Counted from the first letter of the stretch, positions 30,801 through 39,600 are shown. The stretch: 64,000 nt of DNA from Deinococcus cellulosilyticus NBRC 106333 = KACC 11606 (GCF_007990775.1 NZ_BJXB01000003.1:248001-312000); one strand, 5' to 3'. Program-made: numbers and translations. The notes: a model not told the origin generated them from the letters alone.

Positions 30801-31301
30801 TCAGAGCCGGGTGATTTTGTGGTCTTCCACATGGTACAGCAGGGGAATCACCGGGAGGCCCAGGCGCTCTGCCAGACGTCTGGCTTCACGGCGGGTGTAC
30901 TCGGGAGCGTCCAGGATGGCCAGGGAGGCAATCTGGCTGCGGTAATCCCGCTTGATTTCGTTGCTGGCAGGAAGCTGTTCCACCACATAAGGGTTGGGGT
31001 GCTGCATGGCGCAGTCGGTGTGCCCGATGATCGCCACCGCATGAATTCCAGTCCGGGCCACACTGAAGGCCAGGTAGGGTTCAATGGGCAGGGTGTTGGC
31101 TCCACCGGTGCGCAGCACGAAGGCAAAATTGGTGGGCAGGCGCAAGTTTATGCGGAAATCCATGCAGGTGACAATGGCCAGCTGGGGTCCTTCAAAGCCG
31201 GGGATGTCTGCTTTTTCGTTGTGGCTCTGGAGCAGGACGTTGATGGCCTGCTCGGCCTCCTGGGTGTATTCATGGTTGTCGATCACAGGGTTACCTCGCA
31301 T
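30801..31301 (-). CDS. Beta-class carbonic anhydrase
   Basis: A 166-residue zinc enzyme for CO2/bicarbonate interconversion. The zinc ligands are Cys in TCMDFRINL (with the Asp-Arg dyad), His and Cys in IGHTDCAM, the CxDxR...HxxC pattern of beta carbonic anhydrases of the short clade. The start ATG follows a TAATCT box by six bases, so it is leaderless, and this promoter abuts the end of the upstream TauE gene. A physiological role in pH or bicarbonate supply is the family expectation. Confidence 0.88.
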   Translation of the reverse strand: MRGNPVIDNHEYTQEAEQAINVLLQSHNEKADIPGFEGPQLAIVTCMDFRINLRLPTNFAFVLRTGGANTLPIEPYLAFSVARTGIHAVAIIGHTDCAMQHPNPYVVEQLPASNEIKRDYRSQIASLAILDAPEYTRREARRLAERLGLPVIPLLYHVEDHKITRL

Positions 31302-31314
31302 ATTCGAAGATTAA

Positions 31315-32091
31315 TTATGCACCAAGAGTCAAACGTGCCACCACCAGAAGTACAATCAAGAGGTAGACCACCTTCACAAACGTGCTGCCCTTCAGGATCG
31401 CAAGCCTCGCACCCAGCGTGGCTCCAAGCGCGTTTGCAACGCCCATGGCCAGACCGATGGCCCACACCATCTGCCCACTGATCAGGAAGGTGATGAATGC
31501 CCCCAGATTGGTGATGAAGTTGATGAAGCGGGCGTTTCCGCTGCCCACCACAAAATCAAACTTCAGGTAGCGCACAAAGAGAAACATCAGAAACGTGCCC
31601 GTTCCCGGTCCAAAAAACCCGTCGTACATGCCAATCAGAAGTGCGCCTGCACCCCCGATGAGCATGGTGCGTCGGTTCAGGCCTTCGTAGTGGTTGTCCA
31701 TCCCCATTCGCTTGTTGCTCACCACCAGAATGCCCACCACAATGATCAGGCCTGCAATGATCATCCGGAAGGCCTCCTGGTTCTTGAAGCCAAGCACCAG
31801 TTGTGCCCCGAGGGCACTGCCCAGCAGAGCAATGATGGCAAGTCTCCACACCAGATTCAGTTCGATTTTTCCCTTTCTGAAGTACTGGTAGGTGGAACTC
31901 GCACTCCCAAAGATCGCCAGCAGTTTGTTGGTGGCCACCACCTGCCCCGGACTGAGGCCCATGAAAATCAGGGTGGGCAGCGTGATCACCCCTCCACCTC
32001 CAGCAATGGCATCAATGAGGCCTGCCAGAAAGGCCAGCGGAATTCCGTAGGAGAGGACTTGCACAAGATCAAGGTCAGGCACGCGGGTCAT
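31315..32091 (-). CDS. TauE/SafE-family permease
   Basis: A 258-residue membrane protein with about eight helices. The repeated family motif appears as FLAGLIDAIAGGGGVITLPTL in the first half (read in parts) and GMYDGFFGPGTGTFLMFLFVRYL in the second, the internal duplication of TauE/SafE proteins. Members export or import sulfite, sulfoacetate or other organic anions. No sulfur gene is adjacent, so the substrate is open. No clear -10 or Shine-Dalgarno was found before the chosen ATG at 32091. Confidence 0.87.
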   Translation of the reverse strand: MTRVPDLDLVQVLSYGIPLAFLAGLIDAIAGGGGVITLPTLIFMGLSPGQVVATNKLLAIFGSASSTYQYFRKGKIELNLVWRLAIIALLGSALGAQLVLGFKNQEAFRMIIAGLIIVVGILVVSNKRMGMDNHYEGLNRRTMLIGGAGALLIGMYDGFFGPGTGTFLMFLFVRYLKFDFVVGSGNARFINFITNLGAFITFLISGQMVWAIGLAMGVANALGATLGARLAILKGSTFVKVVYLLIVLLVVARLTLGA

Positions 32092-32119
32092 CCTAACATG
32101 CCATGGAGGTGGGGGAACA

Positions 32120-32143
32120 CAGCAGAAGACAGAAAGCAGCAGG
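32120..32143. repeat. Weak heptad array, GCAGAAG type
   Basis: GCAGAAG-ACAGAAA-GCAGCAG in tandem, similar to the left arm of the element at 60796. No matching right arm is seen. It lies in the 151 bp gap 32092-32242, which also holds the palindromic repeat at 32199. Confidence 0.35.
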
Positions 32144-32198
32144 TATGGAATCTTGATTCACAACTGTACGCAAAATGCCAGCCATCCCAGATCATCCC

Positions 32199-32224
32199 TG
32201 TAGGGGCGGGCCGATGGCTCGCCC
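32199..32224 (+). repeat. Dispersed palindromic repeat, copy 4
   Basis: It starts TGTAGGGGCGGGCC and ends GGCTCGCCC, nearly identical to the copy at 7229 on the other strand. It lies just after the stop of the next minus-strand gene and could act as its 3' hairpin. Confidence 0.65.
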
Positions 32225-32242
32225 TGCTGGTAGAAAAGGGGT

Positions 32243-32680
32243 CTATTTCAGATATTTCATCAGGTCTGGCTCAAAACGCAGCACATAAATGCTGGAATAG
32301 ACCTTCACGGTGTTTTTCTGGAGCATCAACAGACTGCCGTCCAGCATGCCCCCGGAAATCTGCAGCACAGGTGTGTTCTGGTGCATCCCTTTGCGCACGG
32401 TTTTCGGGGCCAGATCTTTCAAGGTGCCACTGTAGCCTTTGAGGAGCAGAAAGTAGGTCTGGCTGCGGGCTTCCGGGTCGTAGGTGACCTCGGCATACTG
32501 GCTTTTGAGTTCGGGCAGGCCTTTTGCCCAGATCACCACTTTGCGTTTGTCGGGGGCTTTCACCCGCGAGGTGAGTTTCGAGTCATAGATGCCCACTGCC
32601 GCCTGACTGGCCGTGACATCGAGCCCCGCGGCGAAAGCCACAGAAGAGAAGACGAGCATTGACGCAAGGAAGCGTTTCAT
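32243..32680 (-). CDS. Exported protein of unknown function
   Basis: A 145-residue protein with a clear Sec signal peptide: MKR, a hydrophobic core LASMLVFSSVAF, and an AFA-type cleavage site near residue 20. The mature part is beta-rich and polar (VVIWAKGLPELKSQYAEV, YFLLLKGYSGTLKDL) with no motif I recognise. The start is ATG 32680, seven bases after the TAAAAT box at 32688-32693; an ATG three codons upstream lies inside the promoter. It is 34 bp downstream of the VOC gene but has its own promoter. Confidence 0.7.
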   Translation of the reverse strand: MKRFLASMLVFSSVAFAAGLDVTASQAAVGIYDSKLTSRVKAPDKRKVVIWAKGLPELKSQYAEVTYDPEARSQTYFLLLKGYSGTLKDLAPKTVRKGMHQNTPVLQISGGMLDGSLLMLQKNTVKVYSSIYVLRFEPDLMKYLK

Positions 32681-32714
32681 GAGGGTCATTTTACCTTCGC
32701 TGGAGATGAGTTTT

Positions 32715-33476
32715 TCAGGCCAGCACGGCAGGTTTGATGTCAATCACAATGCCGCTGGGGTCGGTGAGGGTTCCTGCAGGCAGCACATCAGAAAACAGCT
32801 CATAGGAGCGGAGCCCCAGGCTTTCCGGGTGCGCCGGGACCCCCTGACCTGCCCAGGCGTTCACGGCAACATGGTGGTGGTAGTGGTCGTAACTCATGAA
32901 CTGTGCTCCGGGATAATCTGCAATGTGTTCCATCTTCAGGGTGTCCAGATAAAAACGGGCAGCCTCTGGAACGTTGGAAGCATGCAGGTGGATGTGGCCC
33001 ATGATGGTCCCTTCTGGCAACACCGTGAAGGGTTCAGGTTTTGCGGATTGCACCACCGCTTCTACGTCCATCCGTGCAGTGGTCATCTCGATCTGGCCGT
33101 TCTGGCCCCATTCCTGTTTCTGGCGGTCCCGGTAGATTTCGATGCCGTTGCCTTCAGGATCAGCCATGTACAGGGCCTCGGAAACATGGTGGTCAGATGC
33201 GCCCTGCACTGGAATCTGCTTTTCTGCAATGTGCCGGATGAATTGACCCAGGTCTGCCCTGGAAGGCAACAGCACAGCAAAGTGGTACAGTCCTGCCCCC
33301 CTGATCCTCTGGGCATCTGGTGTGTGGTGCAGGGTCAGCAGAGGAAGCCCTGCTGCGCCCAGGGTCACGGTGTTGCCCTGCTCATCCGTCTGGGTCATGC
33401 CGAGGGTGTTCTGGTAGAACTGCAGTTGTTTTTTCAGATCCCTGACGTTCAGGTGTACGGTGCCGATGCGTCTCAT
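32715..33476 (-). CDS. Two-domain VOC (glyoxalase/ring-cleavage dioxygenase-like) protein
   Basis: A 253-residue protein made of two vicinal-oxygen-chelate domains (about 1-115 and 150-250). The first begins IGTVHLNVRDLKKQLQFYQ and ends DPEGNGIEIYRDR. The second has MGHIHLHASNVPEAARFYLDTL and ends with DPSGIVIDI. His, His and Glu of the metal site are present in the first domain and partly in the second. The family includes catechol 2,3-dioxygenases (CatE) and glyoxalases; the substrate is unknown. TACAAT six bases before the ATG (33483-33488) marks a leaderless promoter. Confidence 0.82.
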   Translation of the reverse strand: MRRIGTVHLNVRDLKKQLQFYQNTLGMTQTDEQGNTVTLGAAGLPLLTLHHTPDAQRIRGAGLYHFAVLLPSRADLGQFIRHIAEKQIPVQGASDHHVSEALYMADPEGNGIEIYRDRQKQEWGQNGQIEMTTARMDVEAVVQSAKPEPFTVLPEGTIMGHIHLHASNVPEAARFYLDTLKMEHIADYPGAQFMSYDHYHHHVAVNAWAGQGVPAHPESLGLRSYELFSDVLPAGTLTDPSGIVIDIKPAVLA

Positions 33477-33725
33477 GCTTCAATTGTATCAACTAAGCTA
33501 TAAAAAATCTAGTGATATAAAAAACATATTATGATAGAAATCCTGTATCTGATGGGAAAGATGGCCTACGCCAGAATCTGCATCTCAACCGCCACTTTTC
33601 CCCTTTACAATGAACCCTGGAGATCTGACCATGTAATGTCCTGCCTGCCACCACAAGTTCTGCGTTGCCCCTGACCGGGGTCCGCCCTTGTTTTTGCAGC
33701 TTGTTTTGTGTTGCAGGAGGACCTT
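33477..33725. other. Intergenic region with divergent promoters
   Basis: A 249 bp gap. The first 70 bp are very AT-rich and hold the leaderless VOC promoter on the minus strand. A plus-strand TACAAT at about 33605-33610 could start the RNA-ligase operon, giving a leader of about 110 nt with a small CCCC/GGGG hairpin near 33665-33680. The duplicated CTTGTTTT...GCAG stretch just before the GGAGG site (33716-33720) is unexplained. No gene or tRNA is seen. Confidence 0.4.
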
Positions 33726-34352
33726 ATGCATTACACCAAATACCCCAGAACCCCCCACCTCCCGTGGTCCCAGAAAGCCGATGCAGACGATGTGATTCTG
33801 CCCGACACCCGCATCTGGGAAGGCATGGAGGTGGTCATCACCGAAAAGCTTGATGGAGAGAACACCAGCCTTTACCGCGATTACCTGCATGCCCGAAGCG
33901 TGGACAACAGGTACCACCCCTCCAGAGACTGGATCAAGCGGTACCACGGCCAGATCCGGCACCTGATCCCAGAGGGTTACCGCATCTGCGGAGAGAACAT
34001 GTATGCGCAGCATTCCATTGTCTACCATGACCTGGAATCCTACTTCTATGTGTTTTCCGTCTGGGATGAAAAGAACTGCGCCCTGGGCTGGGATGAAACG
34101 CTGGAATGGGCCGCTGAAATCGGTGCCCCCACCCCCAGAGAACTTTACAGGGGCCTGTGGGACGAGCAGAAAGTGCAGAACATCGAAATTGACACCACCA
34201 CCACTGAAGGCTACGTGGTGCGTCCTGCCCGCAGCTTTCCCTACAGCGATTTTGGCTCGCTGGTTGGAAAATGGGTCAGGGCCAACCACGTGCAGACCAG
34301 CGAACACTGGATGCATCAGGCCGTGATCCCCAACGGATTGAGGAAAACATGA
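33726..34352 (+). CDS. RNA ligase (Rnl family) of an RNA-repair operon
   Basis: A 208-residue ATP-dependent ligase that would seal 5'-phosphate to 3'-hydroxyl RNA ends. The adenylation motif I is EKLDGENTSLY with Lys41 as the predicted nucleophile. Motif III-like RICGENMYAQHSIVY, YFYVFSVWDE (IIIa), TTEGYVVRP (IV) and LVGKWVR (V) follow in order, the complete nucleotidyltransferase set. The length is that of a catalytic core without a large C-terminal domain. A GGAGG precedes ATG 33726. Its stop overlaps the start of the HD-kinase gene (ATGA), a pairing known from the Runella slithyformis HD-Pnk system. Confidence 0.88.
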   Translation: MHYTKYPRTPHLPWSQKADADDVILPDTRIWEGMEVVITEKLDGENTSLYRDYLHARSVDNRYHPSRDWIKRYHGQIRHLIPEGYRICGENMYAQHSIVYHDLESYFYVFSVWDEKNCALGWDETLEWAAEIGAPTPRELYRGLWDEQKVQNIEIDTTTTEGYVVRPARSFPYSDFGSLVGKWVRANHVQTSEHWMHQAVIPNGLRKT

Positions 34353-35563
34353 ACACCCCATTGAATTCCATTTACGCCAAACAGGTCCAGCGCTGTGTGG
34401 AACAGCTGCGGTCTGGAAAAGAGGTGCAATTCCCAGAGTGGAAAGAGGCCCTCAGTCCTTTTCTGGACTGGCTGCACCAGCTTGATGTGACCCCACAGGA
34501 CCGCCTGTGGCACAAAGAAGGCAGTGTGGACATCCACACTTCCATGGTTTTGCAGCAGATGTACCGGATTCTGGAGCATGAAGCCTTCACCCCCCATGAG
34601 CAGCTTGTTCTGGTGCTTGCAGCCGTACTGCACGATATTGGAAAGGCAAAAGCCACCCGGGTGCGCGATGGCCGGATTGTCTCACCCGGTCATGCCATGA
34701 TGGGCCGGGACCACATTGCACTGCGTCTGCGGTCCGCTGGATTCTCTGGAGAACTGGTCCGCACGGTGATGGGTCTGGTGGGACACCACCATGACCCCAA
34801 ACACCTGATCACCCAGGGTGCCCCTGAACGGGCTTTTCGCAGACTGGCCCGCATCACCGATGTGCGGTTGCTGTACTGGCTGGAACAGGCCGACCTGAGG
34901 GGCCGCATTGCAGACGATCTGGAGGAACAACTGGAATGGCTGGACCTCTTCAAACTCCAGTGTGAAGAGTACAACCTCTGGGAGCATGACCCTTACCAGG
35001 ACTGGCTGAAGCCCCTCAGGGATTTTGAGCCCTACATCCAGCAGAGTGCCGTACTGGATTACGAAGAAGGACACATCTATTCTCCAGAGGAAGCCATCGC
35101 CCGCTCCTTCCAGTGGCGCAACCGGCCATCAGAACTGCTGATCCTGTGTGGCCTGAGCGGTTCAGGAAAGAGCACCTGGGCCCATGAGCATTTCCCGGAC
35201 ACGGAAATCATCAGCATGGACGACCTCAGGGAAGACCTCTCTGGAGACAGGGGAGACCAGAGCATCAACGGTCAGGTCTGGCAACAGGCCAGAGAACAGC
35301 TCAAAAAAGCCCTCAGGGAAGGCAGACAGGTGATCTGGGATGCCACCAACATCCGCAGGCTGTCCCGCGAACGCCTGATCAACATTGGGCTCGATTACCA
35401 TGCCTGGGTGAAACTTGTGGTGTTTCACACGGCTCCAGAAGTTGCCCTCAGACAGAACAGCCTGCGTGAACACGCGGTACCAGCAGGAGTGATTGCCTCC
35501 CAGATCGAAGGCTTCCAGTTTCCAGAAGTTTACGAGGGGCATGAAGTGGTGTTCGTTGAGTGA
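34349..35563 (+). CDS. HD-Pnk: HD phosphohydrolase fused to polynucleotide kinase
   Basis: A 404-residue RNA end-healing enzyme. The HD domain (about 50-200) has His63, the HD pair at 95-96 (VLHDIGK) and the GHHHD cluster near 145-149, and is expected to remove 2',3'-cyclic or 2'/3'-phosphates. The C-terminal kinase (about 260-404) has the P-loop GLSGSGKST (268-276), SMDD near 289-292 and WDATNIRR, like T4 Pnk-type kinases that phosphorylate 5'-OH ends. It is coupled by a 4-bp overlap to the RNA ligase, so the two genes can heal and seal broken RNA. The RNA target is unknown. Confidence 0.88.
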   Translation: MNTPLNSIYAKQVQRCVEQLRSGKEVQFPEWKEALSPFLDWLHQLDVTPQDRLWHKEGSVDIHTSMVLQQMYRILEHEAFTPHEQLVLVLAAVLHDIGKAKATRVRDGRIVSPGHAMMGRDHIALRLRSAGFSGELVRTVMGLVGHHHDPKHLITQGAPERAFRRLARITDVRLLYWLEQADLRGRIADDLEEQLEWLDLFKLQCEEYNLWEHDPYQDWLKPLRDFEPYIQQSAVLDYEEGHIYSPEEAIARSFQWRNRPSELLILCGLSGSGKSTWAHEHFPDTEIISMDDLREDLSGDRGDQSINGQVWQQAREQLKKALREGRQVIWDATNIRRLSRERLINIGLDYHAWVKLVVFHTAPEVALRQNSLREHAVPAGVIASQIEGFQFPEVYEGHEVVFVE

Positions 35564-35579
35564 CGGCCTGCAGAAAAGA

Positions 35580-35607
35580 ACCCCCTGCAAAACGCATTGC
35601 AGGGGGT
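35580..35607 (-). terminator. Terminator between convergent operons
   Basis: ACCCCCTGCAA (35580-35590) and TTGCAGGGGGT (35597-35607) form an 11-bp stem. The minus-strand side is followed by TTCTTTTCT, so it mainly ends the M16 peptidase transcript, and it could also stop the RNA-repair operon. Confidence 0.7.
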
Positions 35608-35624
35608 CTTCCAATTGTGCAGGT

Positions 35625-38366
35625 TTACTCAAATTCTCCTGCCCGCACAAAAATCAGGTTTTCAGGCTTGATGTATTTGCGGAAGGCGGCATTCACCTGC
35701 TCCAGCGTCAGGTTCTTGATGGCTTCGTAGAATTCGGCGGTTTTCTGGAAGGTGCGGTCATTGACGGTCTGGCTGAGCAACACCCCCACCAGAGAGGCAT
35801 CATCGGTGAGGCCCACCGATTCAGATTGCAGGTAGCTGGATCTGGCGGTGTCCAGTTCCTCCTGGGTGAAGCCGTCCTTCAGGACACGGTTCAGTTCCTC
35901 AAAGAAAGCCTGTTCGGCCAGTTTGGCGTTGCTGGGATTGAAGATGGCTCCGGCGCTGAATCGGGCATTCTGGGAGTCCAGGGGAAGGGAAACGCTGGAG
36001 TTTGCGCTGTAACTGATGCCTTCTGTCTGACGCAGGCGGTTGATCAGCCTGGAACTCAGGAACCCTCCTCCAAACATGTAATTGGCCAGGGTGAGGGCAG
36101 GAGCATCAGGGTCGTTGCGGCTCAGGTTGAAGGTGCCCATCACCCGGAACAGGGCGTTGGGTTTGTCTGGTGTGTTGATGCTGTGATTTGTGGAGGTGGT
36201 CGCCACGAAAGGCGCTGCAATTTTGGTGTAGGACACCGGAGTTTTCCAGTCTGAAGCGAAGCTGGTCAGCACAGCTTTTGCAGCATCCTCGGAAACCTCT
36301 CCGAGGAGTGCAGCATCCAAATTGCTGGCCCCATAGAAATCCCTGTAAAAGTTTTTCACCTCCTGCAGGGTCAGCTTCTGGATGCTGGCGATGGTTTCAT
36401 CGGTGGTTTCGCTGTAGAACAGGTCTCCAGGCTGGGCGTCTTTTGGCATCAGGAGTTTGCCCAGGTAATCCCCGATCTGGGTGGAAGGTTCAGGTTTGCT
36501 GTTCCTCAGACCAGCGATGGCATTGGCTTTCAGTTCCTCAAAATCCTTCTCTGGGAAAGTTGGGGTGCGGATCACTTCGGAGAGGAATTGCAAGGCTTCC
36601 TGATAATGGGTTTTGTCGGATTCCAGGCTGAGGGTCAGTCCACTGGCACTGCCGGAAATGGAAACCACGGTTTTCAGGGCGGTGAGGCGGTCCTGAATCT
36701 GCTGTCGGGTGTACTTGTCGCTGCCTTTCAGCAGGAGTTCAGGCACAAAGCTTCCTGCATCCACCCGGCCCCTCAGGGTGCTGGCATCCCCCCAGTGCAG
36801 CTGGATGGTGGCGTACACCTTGTCTCCCCGGGTCTTTTTGCTGAGCAGGGCAAATTTCTGGGTTTCGGAAAGTTGCCCCCGAACCACCCGTTTTTCAATT
36901 TCGATGGGATCGGTGCCCAGAATTTCTCCTGACTGAACAGCGGCACGTCCCTGGTAGTCCTTCAGCACGTCCTGGGCACTGGGCGCAGCAGGGACTTCCA
37001 CCCGCTCAGGTTTGCTGGAAAGGGGCTTCAGGGTCCCGGTGGTGCGGTTGATGGACTTCAGGTACTTGCCTGCCACCCGTTGAATGTCCTGCACGGAGAC
37101 CTTCTGCAGGGCATCCCGGTACCAGAAGAACAGTTTCCAGTCGCCAATGGCTTCATACTCGGAAAGGGTGGTCCCGACACTCTGGGCATCAGCAAGCAGA
37201 CTGTCGTAGTAGGTTTCTGCCTGGGCTTTGATGCGGGCGAGTTCTTCCTCGCTGGGAGGCGTTTTGCTGTACTCCTCCAGGCTTTTCAGCAACAGGTTTC
37301 TGGGCTCTTCCAGGCTGGTTTCTCTGTCTGTCACCACATAGGCCATCAGCACATCCGGGTACTTGCTCAGGCTGATCTGCGCTCCTGCCTCCAGGGCTTT
37401 TTTGCTTTCCACCAGATTCCTGTAGAGCAGTCCAGAAGGCTGGTTGGAGATGATGGAGGTCAGCAGATCGAGTGCAGGCAGGTCGGGATGGGTGGCCGCA
37501 GGGATGTGGTAGGTGCTGATGAACACCTGGATTTCCCCGAGTCGCTCCACGGTGATGTTGCGTTCACCGTCCTGGGCAGGTTCCACGGTGTAATCTCTGG
37601 GCAGGGTCCGGGTGGGTTTTGGAATGCTCCCGAAGGACTTCACAATGAGTTCCAGGGCAGCCTTCTGATCAAATTTTCCGGACAGCACAGCCATGGCATT
37701 GTCCGGCTGGTAGTAGGTCTTGTAGAAGTTGACGATGTTCTGCAGGGGCACATTTTCCAGATCGCTGCGGATGCCGATGGTGCTCTTGCCGTAGTTGTGC
37801 CAGTTGAAGGCCGCTGCCTGGGTCTGCCGCAGCAGGACACCAATGGGATTGTTCTCTCCGGCTTCCAGTTCATTGCGCACCACCGTGCGCTCCGTTGGAA
37901 GGTCTTCAGAAGCAATTTTGCTGTTGACCATGCGGTCTGCTTCCATCTCAATGGCCCAGCGCAGGTTGTCTTCGGTGTAGGCCAGGGTTTCGTAATAGCT
38001 GGTGCGGTCCGGGCTGGTGGTGGCGTTGGCATCTCCCCCTGCTCCTGCTCCACGTGCGGTGAATTCATCGGTCAGTTTTGGACGACTGGGGGTTCCCTTG
38101 AACATCATGTGTTCGAGCAGGTGGGCCATTCCGGTTTCACCGTATGACTCCTGCACAGAGCCAACCTTGTACATCACATTGAAGGTGAAACTCTGCTTGG
38201 ATTCGTCTGGGAACAGGAGCACTTTCAGGCCATTGTCCAGGCGGTATTCGCTGACCCCTTCCAGGGTGGTCACATGAGTTGCTCCAGGAACGCCGAGGTC
38301 CTGGGCTGTGGCTGTGCTGGCAAGCAGCAATCCGAGGGTGATCCATACCGTGGTGGTTCGCTTCAT
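35625..38366 (-). CDS. Exported M16-family zinc peptidase, two-domain
   Basis: A 913-residue protein with a signal peptide (MKRTTTVWITLGLLLASTATAQ). The N-terminal half has the inverted zinc motif HxxEH (HLLEH), with the distal Glu in the ETLAYTEDNLRWAIEMEADRM region, so it is the active half. The C-terminal half is a second M16 fold that lacks HxxEH and serves as the closing lid. Secreted M16 peptidases of this size degrade peptides in the periplasm. The start is ATG 38366 behind GGAGG; a GTG directly before it is less likely. It is a single gene with its own terminator. Confidence 0.92.
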   Translation of the reverse strand: MKRTTTVWITLGLLLASTATAQDLGVPGATHVTTLEGVSEYRLDNGLKVLLFPDESKQSFTFNVMYKVGSVQESYGETGMAHLLEHMMFKGTPSRPKLTDEFTARGAGAGGDANATTSPDRTSYYETLAYTEDNLRWAIEMEADRMVNSKIASEDLPTERTVVRNELEAGENNPIGVLLRQTQAAAFNWHNYGKSTIGIRSDLENVPLQNIVNFYKTYYQPDNAMAVLSGKFDQKAALELIVKSFGSIPKPTRTLPRDYTVEPAQDGERNITVERLGEIQVFISTYHIPAATHPDLPALDLLTSIISNQPSGLLYRNLVESKKALEAGAQISLSKYPDVLMAYVVTDRETSLEEPRNLLLKSLEEYSKTPPSEEELARIKAQAETYYDSLLADAQSVGTTLSEYEAIGDWKLFFWYRDALQKVSVQDIQRVAGKYLKSINRTTGTLKPLSSKPERVEVPAAPSAQDVLKDYQGRAAVQSGEILGTDPIEIEKRVVRGQLSETQKFALLSKKTRGDKVYATIQLHWGDASTLRGRVDAGSFVPELLLKGSDKYTRQQIQDRLTALKTVVSISGSASGLTLSLESDKTHYQEALQFLSEVIRTPTFPEKDFEELKANAIAGLRNSKPEPSTQIGDYLGKLLMPKDAQPGDLFYSETTDETIASIQKLTLQEVKNFYRDFYGASNLDAALLGEVSEDAAKAVLTSFASDWKTPVSYTKIAAPFVATTSTNHSINTPDKPNALFRVMGTFNLSRNDPDAPALTLANYMFGGGFLSSRLINRLRQTEGISYSANSSVSLPLDSQNARFSAGAIFNPSNAKLAEQAFFEELNRVLKDGFTQEELDTARSSYLQSESVGLTDDASLVGVLLSQTVNDRTFQKTAEFYEAIKNLTLEQVNAAFRKYIKPENLIFVRAGEFE

Positions 38367-38384
38367 CACAACCTCCGCATCAAA

Positions 38385-39131
38385 TCATGATTTGTTGATC
38401 TGCTCCAGCCCCCATCCTACGACGGCCAGATGAGGTGAGTAATGGGCGTATTCCGCTTTGAACAGACGCGTTCCGATCAGGTTCCCAAGGGTGTTTTTCA
38501 CCTCACGCACCTGCACGGCATGGAGGGGCCAGGGCAGGTGGTGGATGTTGCAGCGGTAGATCCTTCCTTTTGAATCTGCACTGTACAGGCAGTACCGCTC
38601 GGTGAGCCAGTGGTCCAGTGAGCTTTTTGATGGTCTGGGCAAAGGAGACACAGGCTGGTAGGAGGCCTCAAATTCTCCTCTGGTGGCGTTATTGTGGGTG
38701 CGGGTGCTGAGGTAACGGGTGCGTCCCTGCTGGATCTCCCAGCGCATCCTGGCGTCGAAGTACGGAAGGTGGAACCCCAGCCTTGCACCTCTCACAGCAA
38801 GAGGGTTCTGGGCATCGAGGCTGAAGAAAAAGACCCCTGGTTTGCCTTCGGTGGTCACGTAAGTGCGCAGGTTCAGTTCCAGAAAGTCTGACACTGCAGG
38901 GACTGCAGGGAGTCCCCTGGGTCGGGTGTTTTTCATCTTGAAAGGGACCACACTCAGCCAGGCGAATCCACCATACGTTTCCAGGGTGAGCCCTTCAGGG
39001 ATGTGGGGAAGCAGGACATCTGGATGCACCGGGTAATGCAGGAACAGCAGGTTCTCCCACTCCATGTAGATCAACCATGGGCTTTCGGGCATGGGCCACG
39101 GGCGGTGGGCGGTTTGCTTCAGAAAATCCAT
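38385..39131 (-). CDS. DUF2071 (YqjF-like) protein
   Basis: A 248-residue cytoplasmic protein. The N-terminal RPWPMPESPWLIYMEWENLLFLHYPV and HIPEGLTLETYGGFAWLSVVPF are the DUF2071 signature, followed by the LELNLRTYVT and GVFFFSLDA strands typical of the family. No enzymatic function is established; the fold is related to acetoacetate decarboxylase. GGAGG precedes ATG 39131. The gene starts 11 bp after the DCC gene on the same strand, so the two probably share an mRNA. Confidence 0.85.
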   Translation of the reverse strand: MDFLKQTAHRPWPMPESPWLIYMEWENLLFLHYPVHPDVLLPHIPEGLTLETYGGFAWLSVVPFKMKNTRPRGLPAVPAVSDFLELNLRTYVTTEGKPGVFFFSLDAQNPLAVRGARLGFHLPYFDARMRWEIQQGRTRYLSTRTHNNATRGEFEASYQPVSPLPRPSKSSLDHWLTERYCLYSADSKGRIYRCNIHHLPWPLHAVQVREVKNTLGNLIGTRLFKAEYAHYSPHLAVVGWGLEQINKS

Positions 39132-39142
39132 GAAACCTCCAG

Positions 39143-39547
39143 TCAGCCCAGAAAGCGGGATTTCCATTCCGGTCTTGGGAGCATGCACTGGTCCCGTTTG
39201 CCGAACCAGCGGTAGCGGTTGCGGGCGATCCAGTCGTAGATGGCATCCCGAATGGGCCTGGGAATGAATGAAAAAAGCCCCAGCAGATAGTATGGAAACT
39301 TGAGGTTTCGGGCAATGTAGAGGGCAGCGTCGCTCTTGGCATGCACCTTGCCCTCGACCACCACAATGATGGAATCTGGAAGGTTAGCTCCTTTCCAGTG
39401 GGCTTCAAGCAGTTCTGCTGCAATTTCACTCTGCAGGGAGGCGAAGTGCAGACGCCCTGTTCGATCATTGAGTAGAATGAACTGAACCGAACTGTTGCAT
39501 AAGTTGCAAACTCCGTCAAAAAGCACCACAGGCCCATCCACAAGCAT
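39143..39547 (-). CDS. DCC-family thiol-disulfide oxidoreductase (YuxK-like)
   Basis: A 134-residue protein. The DxxCxxC motif is in LFDGVCNLCNSSV at residues 9-21, followed by HFASLQSEIAAELL and the family's IARNLKFPYYLLGLFSFIPRPIRDAIYDWIARNRYRWFG region, read in parts. The fold is thioredoxin-like and the redox partner is unknown. TATAGT lies five bases before the start (39553-39558), so the DCC-DUF2071 pair has a leaderless promoter. Confidence 0.88.
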   Translation of the reverse strand: MLVDGPVVLFDGVCNLCNSSVQFILLNDRTGRLHFASLQSEIAAELLEAHWKGANLPDSIIVVVEGKVHAKSDAALYIARNLKFPYYLLGLFSFIPRPIRDAIYDWIARNRYRWFGKRDQCMLPRPEWKSRFLG

Positions 39548-39582
39548 GCTTCACTATAACCAATCGGAGGGGCAAGAAAAGT

Positions 39583-39600
39583 GCCCTCCGTGAGGAGGGC
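39583..39600 (-). terminator. Hairpin with U-run upstream of the DCC promoter
   Basis: GCCCTCC and GGAGGGC form a 7-bp stem with a GTGA loop. On the minus strand it is followed by ACTTTTCTT. It terminates minus-strand transcripts entering from the Lrp promoter region, where no minus-strand gene is recognised. Confidence 0.45.
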
